Source: Scatosoma sp964504025 (lineage in GTDB: Bacteria > Bacillota > Clostridia > Christensenellales > Borkfalkiaceae). Taken from it: a stretch of DNA of 64,000 nt. The translations under genes and the position numbers were made by a program. The notes beneath the pieces are model-generated. The model did not search any database, was not told where the DNA came from, and saw nothing but the letters and a program-made list of their open reading frames with translations. Positions 50,589 to 59,185 of the stretch are shown piece after piece. The DNA is taken from NCBI GenBank assembly GCA_964504025.1, contig CAZDCO010000002.1, positions 1-64,000 of the forward strand. Direction: 5' to 3'. The first letter of the stretch is position 1. Each line of letters starts with the position of its first letter.

Positions 50589-53005
50589 ACGTAAGACAAG
50601 CATTACAAGAAAAAATATTGTTGCTCGACGGCGGCACGGGTACGCTGTTGCAAGCCGCAGGGCTACCCCTCGGCGAGTTGCCGGAGCGTTGGAACGTTAC
50701 GCATGCCGAGGAGATCGTCGCGATTCATCGCGGCTATTACGACGTCGGCAGTCATATCGTTTGCACCAACACGTTCGGTGCGAATCGTTTGAAGTTTACC
50801 GCGACGGAGTTGGACGAGATCGTGGCGGCAGCGGTGCGCAACGCCCGTCGCGCGGCGGAAACTTCTTCGTCCGCGCAGGAAAAATACGTCGCGCTCGATA
50901 TCGGACCTACGGGCAAACTGTTGCAACCGTACGGCGATTATCCCTTTGAAGAGGCAGTGGAGACGTTCGCCGAAGTGGTACGGTTGGGCGTGAAATACGG
51001 CGTGGATCTGCTGTTTATTGAAACGATGTCGGACAGTTTGGAAACGAAAGCGGCGGTACTCGCGGCAAAGGAAAATTCCGATTTGCCCGTATTCGTCTCC
51101 AACGCCTACGGCGCGGACGGAAAATTGATGACGGGCGCGACGCCTGCCGCCATGGTGGCGACGTTGGAGGGGCTTGGCGTAGACGCGATCGGAGCGAATT
51201 GCTCCGTCGGACCGAAACAGTTGCAGGGCGTCGTAGATGAATTGTTGCGTACGGCGTCCATACCCGTACTCGTCAAACCGAACGCAGGGCTGCCCAAGAC
51301 GGACGGAAACGGTACGTATTACGACGTAACCGAAGAGGAGTTCGCGGCGTATATGCAGGCGTTCGTGTGCAAAGGCGCGCGCGTCGTCGGCGGTTGCTGC
51401 GGCACGACGCCTTCCTATATCGCAAAGACGGCACGCGCGGTGGAAACGCTCGTGCCCTTGCCTTTGACGAAAAAGAATATCACCTGCGTATCCTCGTATA
51501 CGCACGCGGTGGAGTTCACCAAACCGTTGATTATCGGCGAGAGAATTAACCCCACGGGCAAAAAACGGTTCAAACAAGCGTTGTTGGACGGGGATACTTC
51601 GTACGCGGCGCAGGAAGCGGTAACGCAAACGGAGAACGGCGCGCACGTGTTGGACGTGAACGTCGGCTTACCGGGAATCGACGAGGCGGCGACGTTGCCG
51701 CAATACGTGCAAACGCTGCAATCGATCGTCGATACGCCGTTGCAAATCGACACTTCGTCCGTAGAGGCGTTGGAGCGCGCGTTGCGCGTATATAACGGAA
51801 AACCGCTCGTCAACTCCGTCAACGGAAAAGAAGAGAGTATGGAACGCGTGTTGCCGCTCGTGAAAAAGTACGGCGGCGTCGTCGTTGCTCTGACCCTCGA
51901 CGAGGACGGAATCCCCGACAACGTAGAGGGGCGCGTACGCATTGCAAAGCGCATTATCGATAGGGCGCAAGCCTACGGGATCGATAAAAAGGACGTGATC
52001 GTAGATACGCTGACGATGAGCGTCGCTACCGATCCGCACGCGGCGGACGTTACGCTCGGCGCGTTGCGTTGCGTGCGAGAAAGTTTGGGTGTACATACCG
52101 TTTTGGGCGTTTCCAACGTATCCTTCGGTTTGCCGTCGCGCGATACGATCAACGCCACTTTCCTCGCTCGCGCTTTGGAAAACGGCTTGTCCGCGGCGAT
52201 ACTCAATCCCTCGTCCTTGGAAATGCAAAAGTCGTATCACGCCTATTTGGCGTTGACGGGCGCGGACGAGAGTTGCGGAGAATATATCCGTTTCGCGACG
52301 GAGCAACTGACTGCGTTACCGGCGGCGGTGCAAAAGCAAGCCGCGACGGAAGGAAAGGACGGCACGGACGGTTCGTTGCAAACGGCGGTGGTCAAGGGCT
52401 TGAAAGAGGGTGCGGCGGCGGCTTGCGAACGCTTGTTGCAAACTCTTTCGCCGCTGGAAATTATCGAAAAACATATCGTCGTCGCCCTCGATACCGTCGG
52501 CAAGGCGTACGAGGAAAAACGCGCCTATCTGCCCCAATTGCTGATGAGTGCGGAAGCGGCGAAAGCGGCGTTTGAAAGAATACGCGAACACTTGTTGCAA
52601 ACGGGCGGAGAACAGACGAAAAAGTGCGAAGTCGTGTTGGCAACGGTGCAGGGCGACATTCACGACATCGGGAAAAATATCGTCAAAACGCTGATGGAAA
52701 ATTATGGCTTTGCCGTCGTCGATCTCGGTAAGGACGTACCCGTCGAACGGGTCGTCGAAGAAACCGTCCGCCGCCACGCGCCCATCGTCGGGTTGTCGGC
52801 GTTGATGACGACGACGCTGCCCTCCATGCAACGCACGATAGAAGAATTGCGCCTGCATGCCCCTTGGTGTAAGATTATCGTCGGCGGCGCGGTGCTGAAC
52901 GAAGAGTACGCGCGCACCCTCGGTGCGGACGCCTACGGCAAGGACGCGCTCGCTTCCGTTCGCTACGCCGAATCGGTCTATCGCGAATTATGCAAAAAGG
53001 TATAA
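50585..53005 (+). CDS. metH: Cobalamin-dependent methionine synthase, short form
   Basis: An 806-residue MetH without the C-terminal activation domain. The homocysteine domain (about 1-290) has LLDGGTGTLLQ, GANCSVGP and the zinc cysteines of GGCCGTTP. The pterin domain (about 310-560) begins IGERINPTGKKRF. The cobalamin cap and Rossmann domain (about 620-806) carry DIHDIGKN with the cobalt-binding H693. It methylates homocysteine with the methyl group from MetF's product. The ATG at 50585 overlaps the previous stop as ATGA; a longer upstream frame start is not needed. Homocysteine can come from LuxS. Confidence 0.94.
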   Translation: MNVRQALQEKILLLDGGTGTLLQAAGLPLGELPERWNVTHAEEIVAIHRGYYDVGSHIVCTNTFGANRLKFTATELDEIVAAAVRNARRAAETSSSAQEKYVALDIGPTGKLLQPYGDYPFEEAVETFAEVVRLGVKYGVDLLFIETMSDSLETKAAVLAAKENSDLPVFVSNAYGADGKLMTGATPAAMVATLEGLGVDAIGANCSVGPKQLQGVVDELLRTASIPVLVKPNAGLPKTDGNGTYYDVTEEEFAAYMQAFVCKGARVVGGCCGTTPSYIAKTARAVETLVPLPLTKKNITCVSSYTHAVEFTKPLIIGERINPTGKKRFKQALLDGDTSYAAQEAVTQTENGAHVLDVNVGLPGIDEAATLPQYVQTLQSIVDTPLQIDTSSVEALERALRVYNGKPLVNSVNGKEESMERVLPLVKKYGGVVVALTLDEDGIPDNVEGRVRIAKRIIDRAQAYGIDKKDVIVDTLTMSVATDPHAADVTLGALRCVRESLGVHTVLGVSNVSFGLPSRDTINATFLARALENGLSAAILNPSSLEMQKSYHAYLALTGADESCGEYIRFATEQLTALPAAVQKQAATEGKDGTDGSLQTAVVKGLKEGAAAACERLLQTLSPLEIIEKHIVVALDTVGKAYEEKRAYLPQLLMSAEAAKAAFERIREHLLQTGGEQTKKCEVVLATVQGDIHDIGKNIVKTLMENYGFAVVDLGKDVPVERVVEETVRRHAPIVGLSALMTTTLPSMQRTIEELRLHAPWCKIIVGGAVLNEEYARTLGADAYGKDALASVRYAESVYRELCKKV

Positions 53006-53041
53006 AATATTCACTGTTTTATACAATTATACACTATATTA

Positions 53042-53067
53042 GCAAAATATTCAAAAAAATATTCATA
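53042..53067. promoter_or_regulatory. Possible ArgR half-site pair upstream of argG
   Basis: ATATTCA at 53047-53053 and 53059-53065 (12 bp apart), with a third at 53007, resemble the ATTCA half of ArgR/AhrC boxes. They lie just ahead of the argG -35 box. They are direct rather than inverted, so this is uncertain. Confidence 0.35.
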
Positions 53068-53083
53068 AAAAGCGGTGAAATAT

Positions 53084-53112
53084 TTGACTTTTTATTCGTT
53101 CCGCAGTATAAT
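53084..53112 (+). promoter_or_regulatory. Promoter of the arginine operon
   Basis: TTGACT and TATAAT with a 17-bp spacer; GGAGAAAG precedes argG. Confidence 0.85.
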
Positions 53113-53154
53113 TAGCGTATAAATATACAAGCGTATGCGAAAGGAGAAAGCATT

Positions 53155-54378
53155 ATGGATAAAAAGGATATTAAAAAGGTAGTACTTGCCTATTCGGGCG
53201 GTTTGGATACGTCGATTATCATTCCTTGGCTCAAAGAAAATTATAACGACTGCGAAGTGATTGCCGTCAGCGGCAACGTTGGGCAGGCGGATGAGTTGGA
53301 GGGCTTGGAAGAGAAAGCGTTGAAGACGGGCGCGTCCAAATTGTATGTCGAGGACTTGACGGATGAATTCGTAGACGATTATATCGTGCCGACGATGATG
53401 GCAGGGGCGAAATACGAAGAGTATTTGCTCGGTACGTCGTTCGCGCGTCCCGTCATTGCGAAGCGGATCGTGGAGATCGCGAAAAAAGAGGGCGCGGACG
53501 CCATTTGCCACGGCTGTACGGGCAAGGGCAACGATCAGGTACGGTTCGAGCTTGCGATCAAGGCGTTTGCACCCAATATGCCCATTATCGCGCCTTGGAG
53601 AGAGTGGTCGATCAAATCGCGTGAGGAGGAAATCGCCTACGCCGAAGCGCATAACGTGCCCTTGAAGATCAACCGCGAAACCAACTATTCCAAAGATAAA
53701 AACCTTTGGCATTTGAGCCACGAGGGCTTAGACTTGGAGGACGCAGGCAACGAACCTATGTACGAAAAGGAAGGCTTTTTGGAAATGGGCGTATCCCCTT
53801 TGCAAGCCCCCGATAAACCTACGTATATCGAGTTGGAGTTTGAAAAGGGACGTCCCGTGGCGTTGGACGGCAAGAAGATGAGTGCAAAGGAAATCATTCT
53901 CGCACTCAACGCGCTGGGTGGCGAGAATGGTATCGGACTTTTGGACATCGTGGAGAACCGTTTGGTCGGCATGAAGTGCCGTGGCGTATACGAAACGCCG
54001 GGCGGAGAAATCTTGTACGCGGCGCATGCCTATTTGGAAACGCTTTGCCTGGATAAATATACCGCGCATAAGAAGCAAGAATTATCCGTTTGCTTTGCGG
54101 AGTTGGTATACAACGGACAATGGTTTACGCCCTTGCGCGAAGCGCTTTCCGCATTCGTGGAAAAGACGCAGGAAACAGTTACGGGTAAGGTACGCTTGAA
54201 GTTGTATAAAGGCAATATCATCAAGGCGGGCGCGTGGAGCGACTATTCGTTATATTCGGAAGAAATGGCGACGTTCGGGGAAGACCACGTATACAATCAG
54301 GCGGACGCGACGGGCTTTATCAACCTGTTCGGCTTGCCGATTAAGGTACAAGCGCAAGCGAAAGCGAAGAAACAGTGA
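53155..54378 (+). CDS. argG: Argininosuccinate synthase
   Basis: A 407-residue ATP-dependent ligase that joins citrulline and aspartate. The ATP pyrophosphatase loop LAYSGGLDTS is near 11-20. CHGCTGKGNDQVRFE near 118-132 and INRETNYSKDKNLWHLSHEG-type sequence near 171 are typical. It is the first gene of the argGHCJBDF run and has its own promoter. Confidence 0.97.
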   Translation: MDKKDIKKVVLAYSGGLDTSIIIPWLKENYNDCEVIAVSGNVGQADELEGLEEKALKTGASKLYVEDLTDEFVDDYIVPTMMAGAKYEEYLLGTSFARPVIAKRIVEIAKKEGADAICHGCTGKGNDQVRFELAIKAFAPNMPIIAPWREWSIKSREEEIAYAEAHNVPLKINRETNYSKDKNLWHLSHEGLDLEDAGNEPMYEKEGFLEMGVSPLQAPDKPTYIELEFEKGRPVALDGKKMSAKEIILALNALGGENGIGLLDIVENRLVGMKCRGVYETPGGEILYAAHAYLETLCLDKYTAHKKQELSVCFAELVYNGQWFTPLREALSAFVEKTQETVTGKVRLKLYKGNIIKAGAWSDYSLYSEEMATFGEDHVYNQADATGFINLFGLPIKVQAQAKAKKQ

Positions 54379-54469
54379 ACCGCGCGCCGCGCGGTACGCG
54401 ACGAAAAATGAAGAAAATGGAGCGTTTTGCCTACCGCCTGACCGCGGCAGGCAAACTGTGTTATGAACG

Positions 54470-55852
54470 ATGACGGAAAAAATGTGGGCAGGCAGATTTC
54501 AAAAAGCCTTAGATAAAAAAGCGGACGATTTCAACTCTTCCTTGCGTTTCGATTGCCGCATGTACGCGCAGGATATACGCGGCAGTGTGGCGCACGCGAA
54601 AATGCTCTGCAAACAGGGTGTTTTAACGGCGTCGGAAACGGACTCCATAATCGACGGATTGCAATCGATTCTCGCGGATATTCACAGCGGAAAACTGTCC
54701 TTCGACGACGGTGCGGAGGATATTCACATGTTCGTCGAAGCGGAGTTGACGAAGCGAATCGGGGAGGCAGGTAAGCGTTTACATACGGCGCGTAGCCGTA
54801 ACGATCAGGTTGCCGTCGATTTGCGTATGTATTTGCGCGACGAAGCGCGCGAGATCGTCGGGTTGATCAAAAGGGCGATCGAAGCGATCGTGGAGCAAGC
54901 GGAAAAGAACGTCGACGTCATTGCGCCGGGGTATACGCACCTCCAACGCGCGCAGCCGATTTCTTTCGGACATCAACTGATGGCGTACGCCATGATGCTC
55001 TTGCGCGACGTGTCGCGCTTGCAGGACGCCGTCAAGCGCATGAACTACTCCCCTTTGGGCAGTTGCGCGTTGGCAGGTACGACCTATTCCACCGATCGGG
55101 AGTACGCGGCGCGGTTGTTAGATTTCGACGGCGTATGCGCGAACAGTATCGACGGCGTTTCCGATCGCGATTTTTGCGTGGAATTGACGTCGGCGCTTGC
55201 GATTTTGATGATGCACCTGTCGCGTTTTTGCGAGGAACTTATCCTGTGGGCGAGTTGGGAATTTAAGTTTATCGAATTGGACGATAGCTACACGACGGGT
55301 TCTTCCATTATGCCGCAAAAGAAAAATCCCGACATGGCGGAGTTGATTCGCGGTAAGACGGGACGGGTATACGGCGATTTAACGGCGTTGTTGACGACGT
55401 TGAAGGGGTTGCCGCTTGCCTATAATAAGGATATGCAAGAGGACAAAGAGGCGGTATTCGACGCCGTGGATACGGTGAAGGCGTGTTTGGAAGTCCTCGC
55501 GCCCATGGTGGCGACGATGAAGGTGGATAAGGATAACACCTATCGCGCGGCGCAAAAAGGTTTTATCAACGCAACCGACCTCGCCGATTATTTGGCGAAA
55601 AAGGGAATGCCCTTCCGCGCGGCGTATAAGATCGTCGGACAAATCGTAGCGGAGTGCATTGCGCGCGGTTGCGTGTTGGACGATTTCCCGTTGCAGGACT
55701 ATCAACGGCATAGCGAGTCGTTCGACGAGGACGTGTACGAGGAGATCGCTTTGGAAACGTGCGTGCAGAAGCGTACTTCGGTAGGCGGTGCTTCTCCCGA
55801 ATCGGTGCGCGAACAGATCGCGCTTGTGAAAGAGGAAATCGGCAAGATATGA
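54470..55852 (+). CDS. argH: Argininosuccinate lyase
   Basis: A 460-residue fumarase-superfamily lyase that makes arginine and fumarate. MWAGRFQKALD is at the start, RSRNDQVAVDLRMYLRDE near 108, GYTHLQRAQPI near 153 and the signature GSSIMPQKKNPD near 278, which contains the catalytic serine. The ATG at 54470 has a poor ribosome site, and an in-frame ATG four codons later (54482) is equally possible. A CG-rich hairpin lies in the 91-bp gap after argG. It overlaps argC by 4 nt. Confidence 0.95.
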   Translation: MTEKMWAGRFQKALDKKADDFNSSLRFDCRMYAQDIRGSVAHAKMLCKQGVLTASETDSIIDGLQSILADIHSGKLSFDDGAEDIHMFVEAELTKRIGEAGKRLHTARSRNDQVAVDLRMYLRDEAREIVGLIKRAIEAIVEQAEKNVDVIAPGYTHLQRAQPISFGHQLMAYAMMLLRDVSRLQDAVKRMNYSPLGSCALAGTTYSTDREYAARLLDFDGVCANSIDGVSDRDFCVELTSALAILMMHLSRFCEELILWASWEFKFIELDDSYTTGSSIMPQKKNPDMAELIRGKTGRVYGDLTALLTTLKGLPLAYNKDMQEDKEAVFDAVDTVKACLEVLAPMVATMKVDKDNTYRAAQKGFINATDLADYLAKKGMPFRAAYKIVGQIVAECIARGCVLDDFPLQDYQRHSESFDEDVYEEIALETCVQKRTSVGGASPESVREQIALVKEEIGKI

Positions 55853-56778
55853 AGAAAGTATTTATAGACGGCAGCGTCGGAACGACGGGGTTGCGGATAC
55901 ACGAACGATTGACGGCGCGCGACGACGTGGAGTTGATCGTTTTACCCGAAGAATTGCGGAAGAACGAACGGGCGCGGAAAGAGGCGTTGAACGCGGCGGA
56001 CGTTGCCTTTTTATGCCTGCCCGACGACGCGGCGCGCGAAGCGGCGGCGATGGTGGAGAACGAACACACCGTAGTGATCGATACGTCTACCGCACATCGC
56101 ACTTCGCCGCAATGGGCGTACGGTTTTCCCGAACTCGGCGACGACTTTCGCGAGAAGATCGTATCGTCGAAGCGAATCGCCGTGCCCGGTTGCCACGCCA
56201 GCGGCTTTATCGCTCTCGTGCAACCGCTCGTGCAAAGCGGCTTGTTGGCGGCGGACGAGTGGCTGACTTGCCATTCGATTACGGGCTATTCGGGCGGCGG
56301 CAAGAAAATGATTGCGGAATATCAAGCCGAGGAGAGGGCGGCAACGCTCGTCGCACCGCGGCAGTACGCGTTGACCCAACGGCATAAGCACTTGAAGGAA
56401 ATGAAAGCGATCGGCGGCTTGGAGCATGAACCGATATTTTGCCCGATCGTATCCGATTTTTATAGCGGAATGACCGTAACCGTGCCTCTCTTTCAGACGC
56501 AACTCGGCAAGTTTGGCGCGGCGGACGTCAAGAAACTCTACGCCGAACGGTACGTCGGACCGCTCGTGCAGTACGCGGAGAGCGTGGACGAGAACGGATT
56601 TATTTCCGCGGCGTCCCTTTCGGGGCGCGATGGTATGCGCGTAACGGTGGCAGGGAACGAGGAACGCATTTTACTCGTCGCCGTGTACGATAATTTGGGC
56701 AAGGGCGCGTCGGGTGCGGCGATCGAGTGTATGAACCTCGTTTGCGGCGTAGAACCGACCAAAGGATTGTTGCCGTAA
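55849..56778 (+). CDS. argC: N-acetyl-gamma-glutamyl-phosphate reductase, type 2
   Basis: A 309-residue NADPH-dependent reductase of the short AGPR type 2 group. DGSVGTTGLRIHERL is at the N-terminus and DTSTAHRTSPQWAYGFPEL near 75. The catalytic cysteine is C115 in PGCHASGF. The ATG at 55849 overlaps argH as ATGA; a longer in-frame upstream start inside argH is unlikely. argJ follows 24 nt later. Confidence 0.94.
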   Translation: MKKVFIDGSVGTTGLRIHERLTARDDVELIVLPEELRKNERARKEALNAADVAFLCLPDDAAREAAAMVENEHTVVIDTSTAHRTSPQWAYGFPELGDDFREKIVSSKRIAVPGCHASGFIALVQPLVQSGLLAADEWLTCHSITGYSGGGKKMIAEYQAEERAATLVAPRQYALTQRHKHLKEMKAIGGLEHEPIFCPIVSDFYSGMTVTVPLFQTQLGKFGAADVKKLYAERYVGPLVQYAESVDENGFISAASLSGRDGMRVTVAGNEERILLVAVYDNLGKGASGAAIECMNLVCGVEPTKGLLP

Positions 56779-56802
56779 GGCGAATAGGAAGAAAATAAAG
56801 GA

Positions 56803-58023
56803 ATGAATATGATACGAGAAATACAAGGCGGCGTATGCGCCGCAACGGGCTTTACGGCGAACGGCGTACATTGCGGTATACGGAAGAACAAGACAAAACG
56901 CGATTTGGCGTTGATCGTCAGCGAAAAGGAAGCGACTGCGGCGGCGGTATACACGCAAAACCTCGTCAAAGGCGCGCCTTTGACGGTAACGAAGAAGAAT
57001 ATCGCCGACGGCAAGGCACGCGCGATCGTGTGCAATAGCGGCAACGCGAACACTTGTAACGCGAACGGCGTGGAGATCGCCGAAAAGACGTGCGCGCTGG
57101 TAGCGGACGCGTTGGGCTTTGCGCCGACGGACGTCGTTGTGGCGTCTACGGGCGTCATCGGACAGCCGTTGGATATTACGCCGATCGCAAACGGAATTCC
57201 GCCGTTAGTCGAAGGGTTGGGCGATCATAGCTTGTACGCTTGTGAGGGCATTATGACGACGGACACTGTCGTGAAAGAAATCGCCGTGCAGTTTACCGTC
57301 GGCGGAAAGACTTGCAAACTCGGCGGTATCGCCAAGGGCAGCGGTATGATCCACCCGAATATGGCGACGATGCTCGTGTTCGTTACGACCGATTGTTGCA
57401 TTGCGGCGGATATGCTGCAAAAGGCACTTTCCACGGATGTCAAAACGTCGTTCAATATGGTTTCGGTGGACGGGGATACCTCCACGAACGATATGGTTGT
57501 CGTGTTGGCGAACGGAATGGCAGGGAACGCGGAAATCACTTGCGACGGCGAGGACTACGCGACGTTTTGCGAAGCGTTGGCGACGGTTACGCGGTATTTG
57601 TGTAGAAAGATTGCAGGCGACGGCGAGGGCGCGACGAAGCTGTTAGAATGTAAAGTCAGCGGTGCAAAGGACGAAGAAACGGCGAAAATCGTTGCGAAAT
57701 CGGTCATTTGCTCGTCGTTGTTCAAGGCGGCAATGTTCGGTGCGGACGCCAACTGGGGACGCGTGTTGTGTGCGATCGGGTATAGCGGCGCGGACGTGGA
57801 CGTGCAAAAGGTGGACGTTGCGTTCCGCTCGGCGAAAGGTTGCGTAACCGTTTGTCGTCAGGGTGCAGGCGTAGAATTCTCCGAAGAGGAAGCCAAGACG
57901 ATCTTGTTGGAAAAGGAAATCGAAGTGTTGATCGGGCTTTCGGACGGTACGGCTTCCGCAACCGCTTGGGGGTGTGATTTGACGTATGATTACGTGAAAA
58001 TTAACGGTGATTATAGAACCTGA
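56803..58023 (+). CDS. argJ: Glutamate N-acetyltransferase / ornithine acetyltransferase
   Basis: A 406-residue enzyme that cleaves itself into two chains. The nucleophile of self-cleavage is T189 in HPNMATML. CNSGNANTCNANG near 75 forms the oxyanion region. It recycles the acetyl group from acetylornithine to glutamate. No argA is present, so the bifunctional form would also start the pathway, but whether it can use acetyl-CoA cannot be told from sequence. Its N-terminal GGVCAATGFTANGVHCGIR is typical. A repeat cassette separates it from argB. Confidence 0.95.
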   Translation: MNMIREIQGGVCAATGFTANGVHCGIRKNKTKRDLALIVSEKEATAAAVYTQNLVKGAPLTVTKKNIADGKARAIVCNSGNANTCNANGVEIAEKTCALVADALGFAPTDVVVASTGVIGQPLDITPIANGIPPLVEGLGDHSLYACEGIMTTDTVVKEIAVQFTVGGKTCKLGGIAKGSGMIHPNMATMLVFVTTDCCIAADMLQKALSTDVKTSFNMVSVDGDTSTNDMVVVLANGMAGNAEITCDGEDYATFCEALATVTRYLCRKIAGDGEGATKLLECKVSGAKDEETAKIVAKSVICSSLFKAAMFGADANWGRVLCAIGYSGADVDVQKVDVAFRSAKGCVTVCRQGAGVEFSEEEAKTILLEKEIEVLIGLSDGTASATAWGCDLTYDYVKINGDYRT

Positions 58024-58029
58024 GTTTGG

Positions 58030-58131
58030 AAAAGCGTTGATTTGCGGCGCATTTCTTCGTCGCGTTTCGGTTACGTACTTCTGTGTATGCGCCCTCAACG
58101 CTCCTTGAACTGCTTGCAACCAAACGCATTT
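58030..58131 (+). repeat. Dispersed element with terminal inverted repeats, copy 4
   Basis: About 102 bp starting AAAAGCGTTGATTTGC 7 bp after argJ, with an eroded right end (GCAACCAAACGCATTT) and a changed central hairpin (CGTAC...GTATG). No tail follows. Confidence 0.8.
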
Positions 58132-58142
58132 GCGCCCACCTC

Positions 58143-58223
58143 GTCATTGCGAGGAGCAACGCGACGAAGCAATCTCTTGCAACTTTACCGAAAAAGAGAT
58201 TGCCGCGCTACGCTCGCAACGAC
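58143..58223. repeat. GTCATTGCGAG palindromic repeat inside the arg operon
   Basis: GTCATTGCGAGGAGC...GAAGCAATCTC, then GAGATTGCCGCGC...GCTCGCAACGAC. It lies 12 bp after the element, in the same arm order as the copy at 47069. From 58224 to 58301 I see only the argB ribosome site AAAAGGAGAAGG. Confidence 0.85.
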
Positions 58224-58301
58224 GGACTCGTGGCGGCGCGCACGGACGGGCAGGAAAAGACGAAACGTCGACTTGTAACGCAAAGAAAAAAGGAGAAGGA
58301 T

Positions 58302-59168
58302 ATGGAATTAACGAAAGCGCAGCGCGCGGAAATACTCATTCAAGCCCTGCCGTATATCCAAAAATACAACGACAAAATCATCGTCGTAAAATACGGCGGC
58401 AACGCGATGATCAACGACGAGTTGAAAGAAGCGGTGATGGGCGACATCGTCCTGTTGTCGCTGATCGGCGTGAAAGTCGTGCTCGTTCACGGCGGCGGTC
58501 CTGAAATCACCGAAATGCTCGAAAAAGTGGGCAAACGCTCGCAGTTCGTAGACGGCTTGCGTGTAACCGACGAGGAAACGGTGGATATCGTACAAATGGT
58601 ACTCGCCGGGAAAGTCAACAAAAACCTCGTCAATCTCTTGCAAAGCAAGGGCGGCAAGGCAATCGGGCTTTGCGGTATGGACGGACACATGATTCAGGCG
58701 AAGAAGTTGGACGAACGCTTGGGCTTCGTCGGGGAAATCACCGACGTCAACGTGCAACCGATTTTGGACGTTTTGGAAAAGGGATATATCCCCGTCGTTT
58801 CCACCGTCGGTTGCGATAAAAAGGGCAATAGCTACAATATCAACGCGGATACCGTCGCGGCACGGCTCGCAGGGGAGTTGAAAGCGGAGAGCTTAATTTC
58901 TATGACCGATATCGTAGGCTTGCTGCGCGATAAGGACGATCCCTCCACCCTCATTTCCAAAGTGGCGGTATCCGAAGCTCCGAAATTGATGCGCGACGGC
59001 GTCATCAGCGGCGGTATGATTCCCAAGGTAAATTGCTGTATCGAGGCGATCCGTCGCGGCGTGCATAAAGTGTTTATCATCGACGGGCGTATTCCGCACG
59101 CGATCTTGATAGAAACGCTCACCGACGAGGGCGTTGGCACGATGTTCGTTTCGGGAAAACATATATAA
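58302..59168 (+). CDS. argB: Acetylglutamate kinase
   Basis: A 288-residue amino-acid kinase, the second step of the acetylated arginine path. KYGGNAM near 28, VLVHGGGPEITEML near 58, the substrate site DGLRVTDEETVDIVQMVLAG-type block near 83 and NADTVAARLA near 180 mark the family. The ATG at 58302 with AAAGGAGAAGG is preferred to the long in-frame start at 58083, which runs through repeat DNA. Confidence 0.96.
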   Translation: MELTKAQRAEILIQALPYIQKYNDKIIVVKYGGNAMINDELKEAVMGDIVLLSLIGVKVVLVHGGGPEITEMLEKVGKRSQFVDGLRVTDEETVDIVQMVLAGKVNKNLVNLLQSKGGKAIGLCGMDGHMIQAKKLDERLGFVGEITDVNVQPILDVLEKGYIPVVSTVGCDKKGNSYNINADTVAARLAGELKAESLISMTDIVGLLRDKDDPSTLISKVAVSEAPKLMRDGVISGGMIPKVNCCIEAIRRGVHKVFIIDGRIPHAILIETLTDEGVGTMFVSGKHI

Positions 59169-59185
59169 TTTAGGAGAGTAGAACG

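Noticed and set aside
11719..58131. The inverted-repeat element read as a coding sequence on the minus strand (peptide like QGAARERTRKYATE...RIAPQINAF, open in copies 11719, 46836 and 58030)
   Set aside because: Differences between copies mostly change the amino acid instead of being silent, and the copy at 46968 has a stop in this frame. The open frame looks like a by-product of a conserved structured repeat.
2868..58223. Open frames through the GTCATTGCGAG repeats (for example long starts before argB at 58083 or frames at 2866-3340)
   Set aside because: They arise from repeat sequence alone and lack ribosome sites and family similarity. argB has a clear start at 58302.
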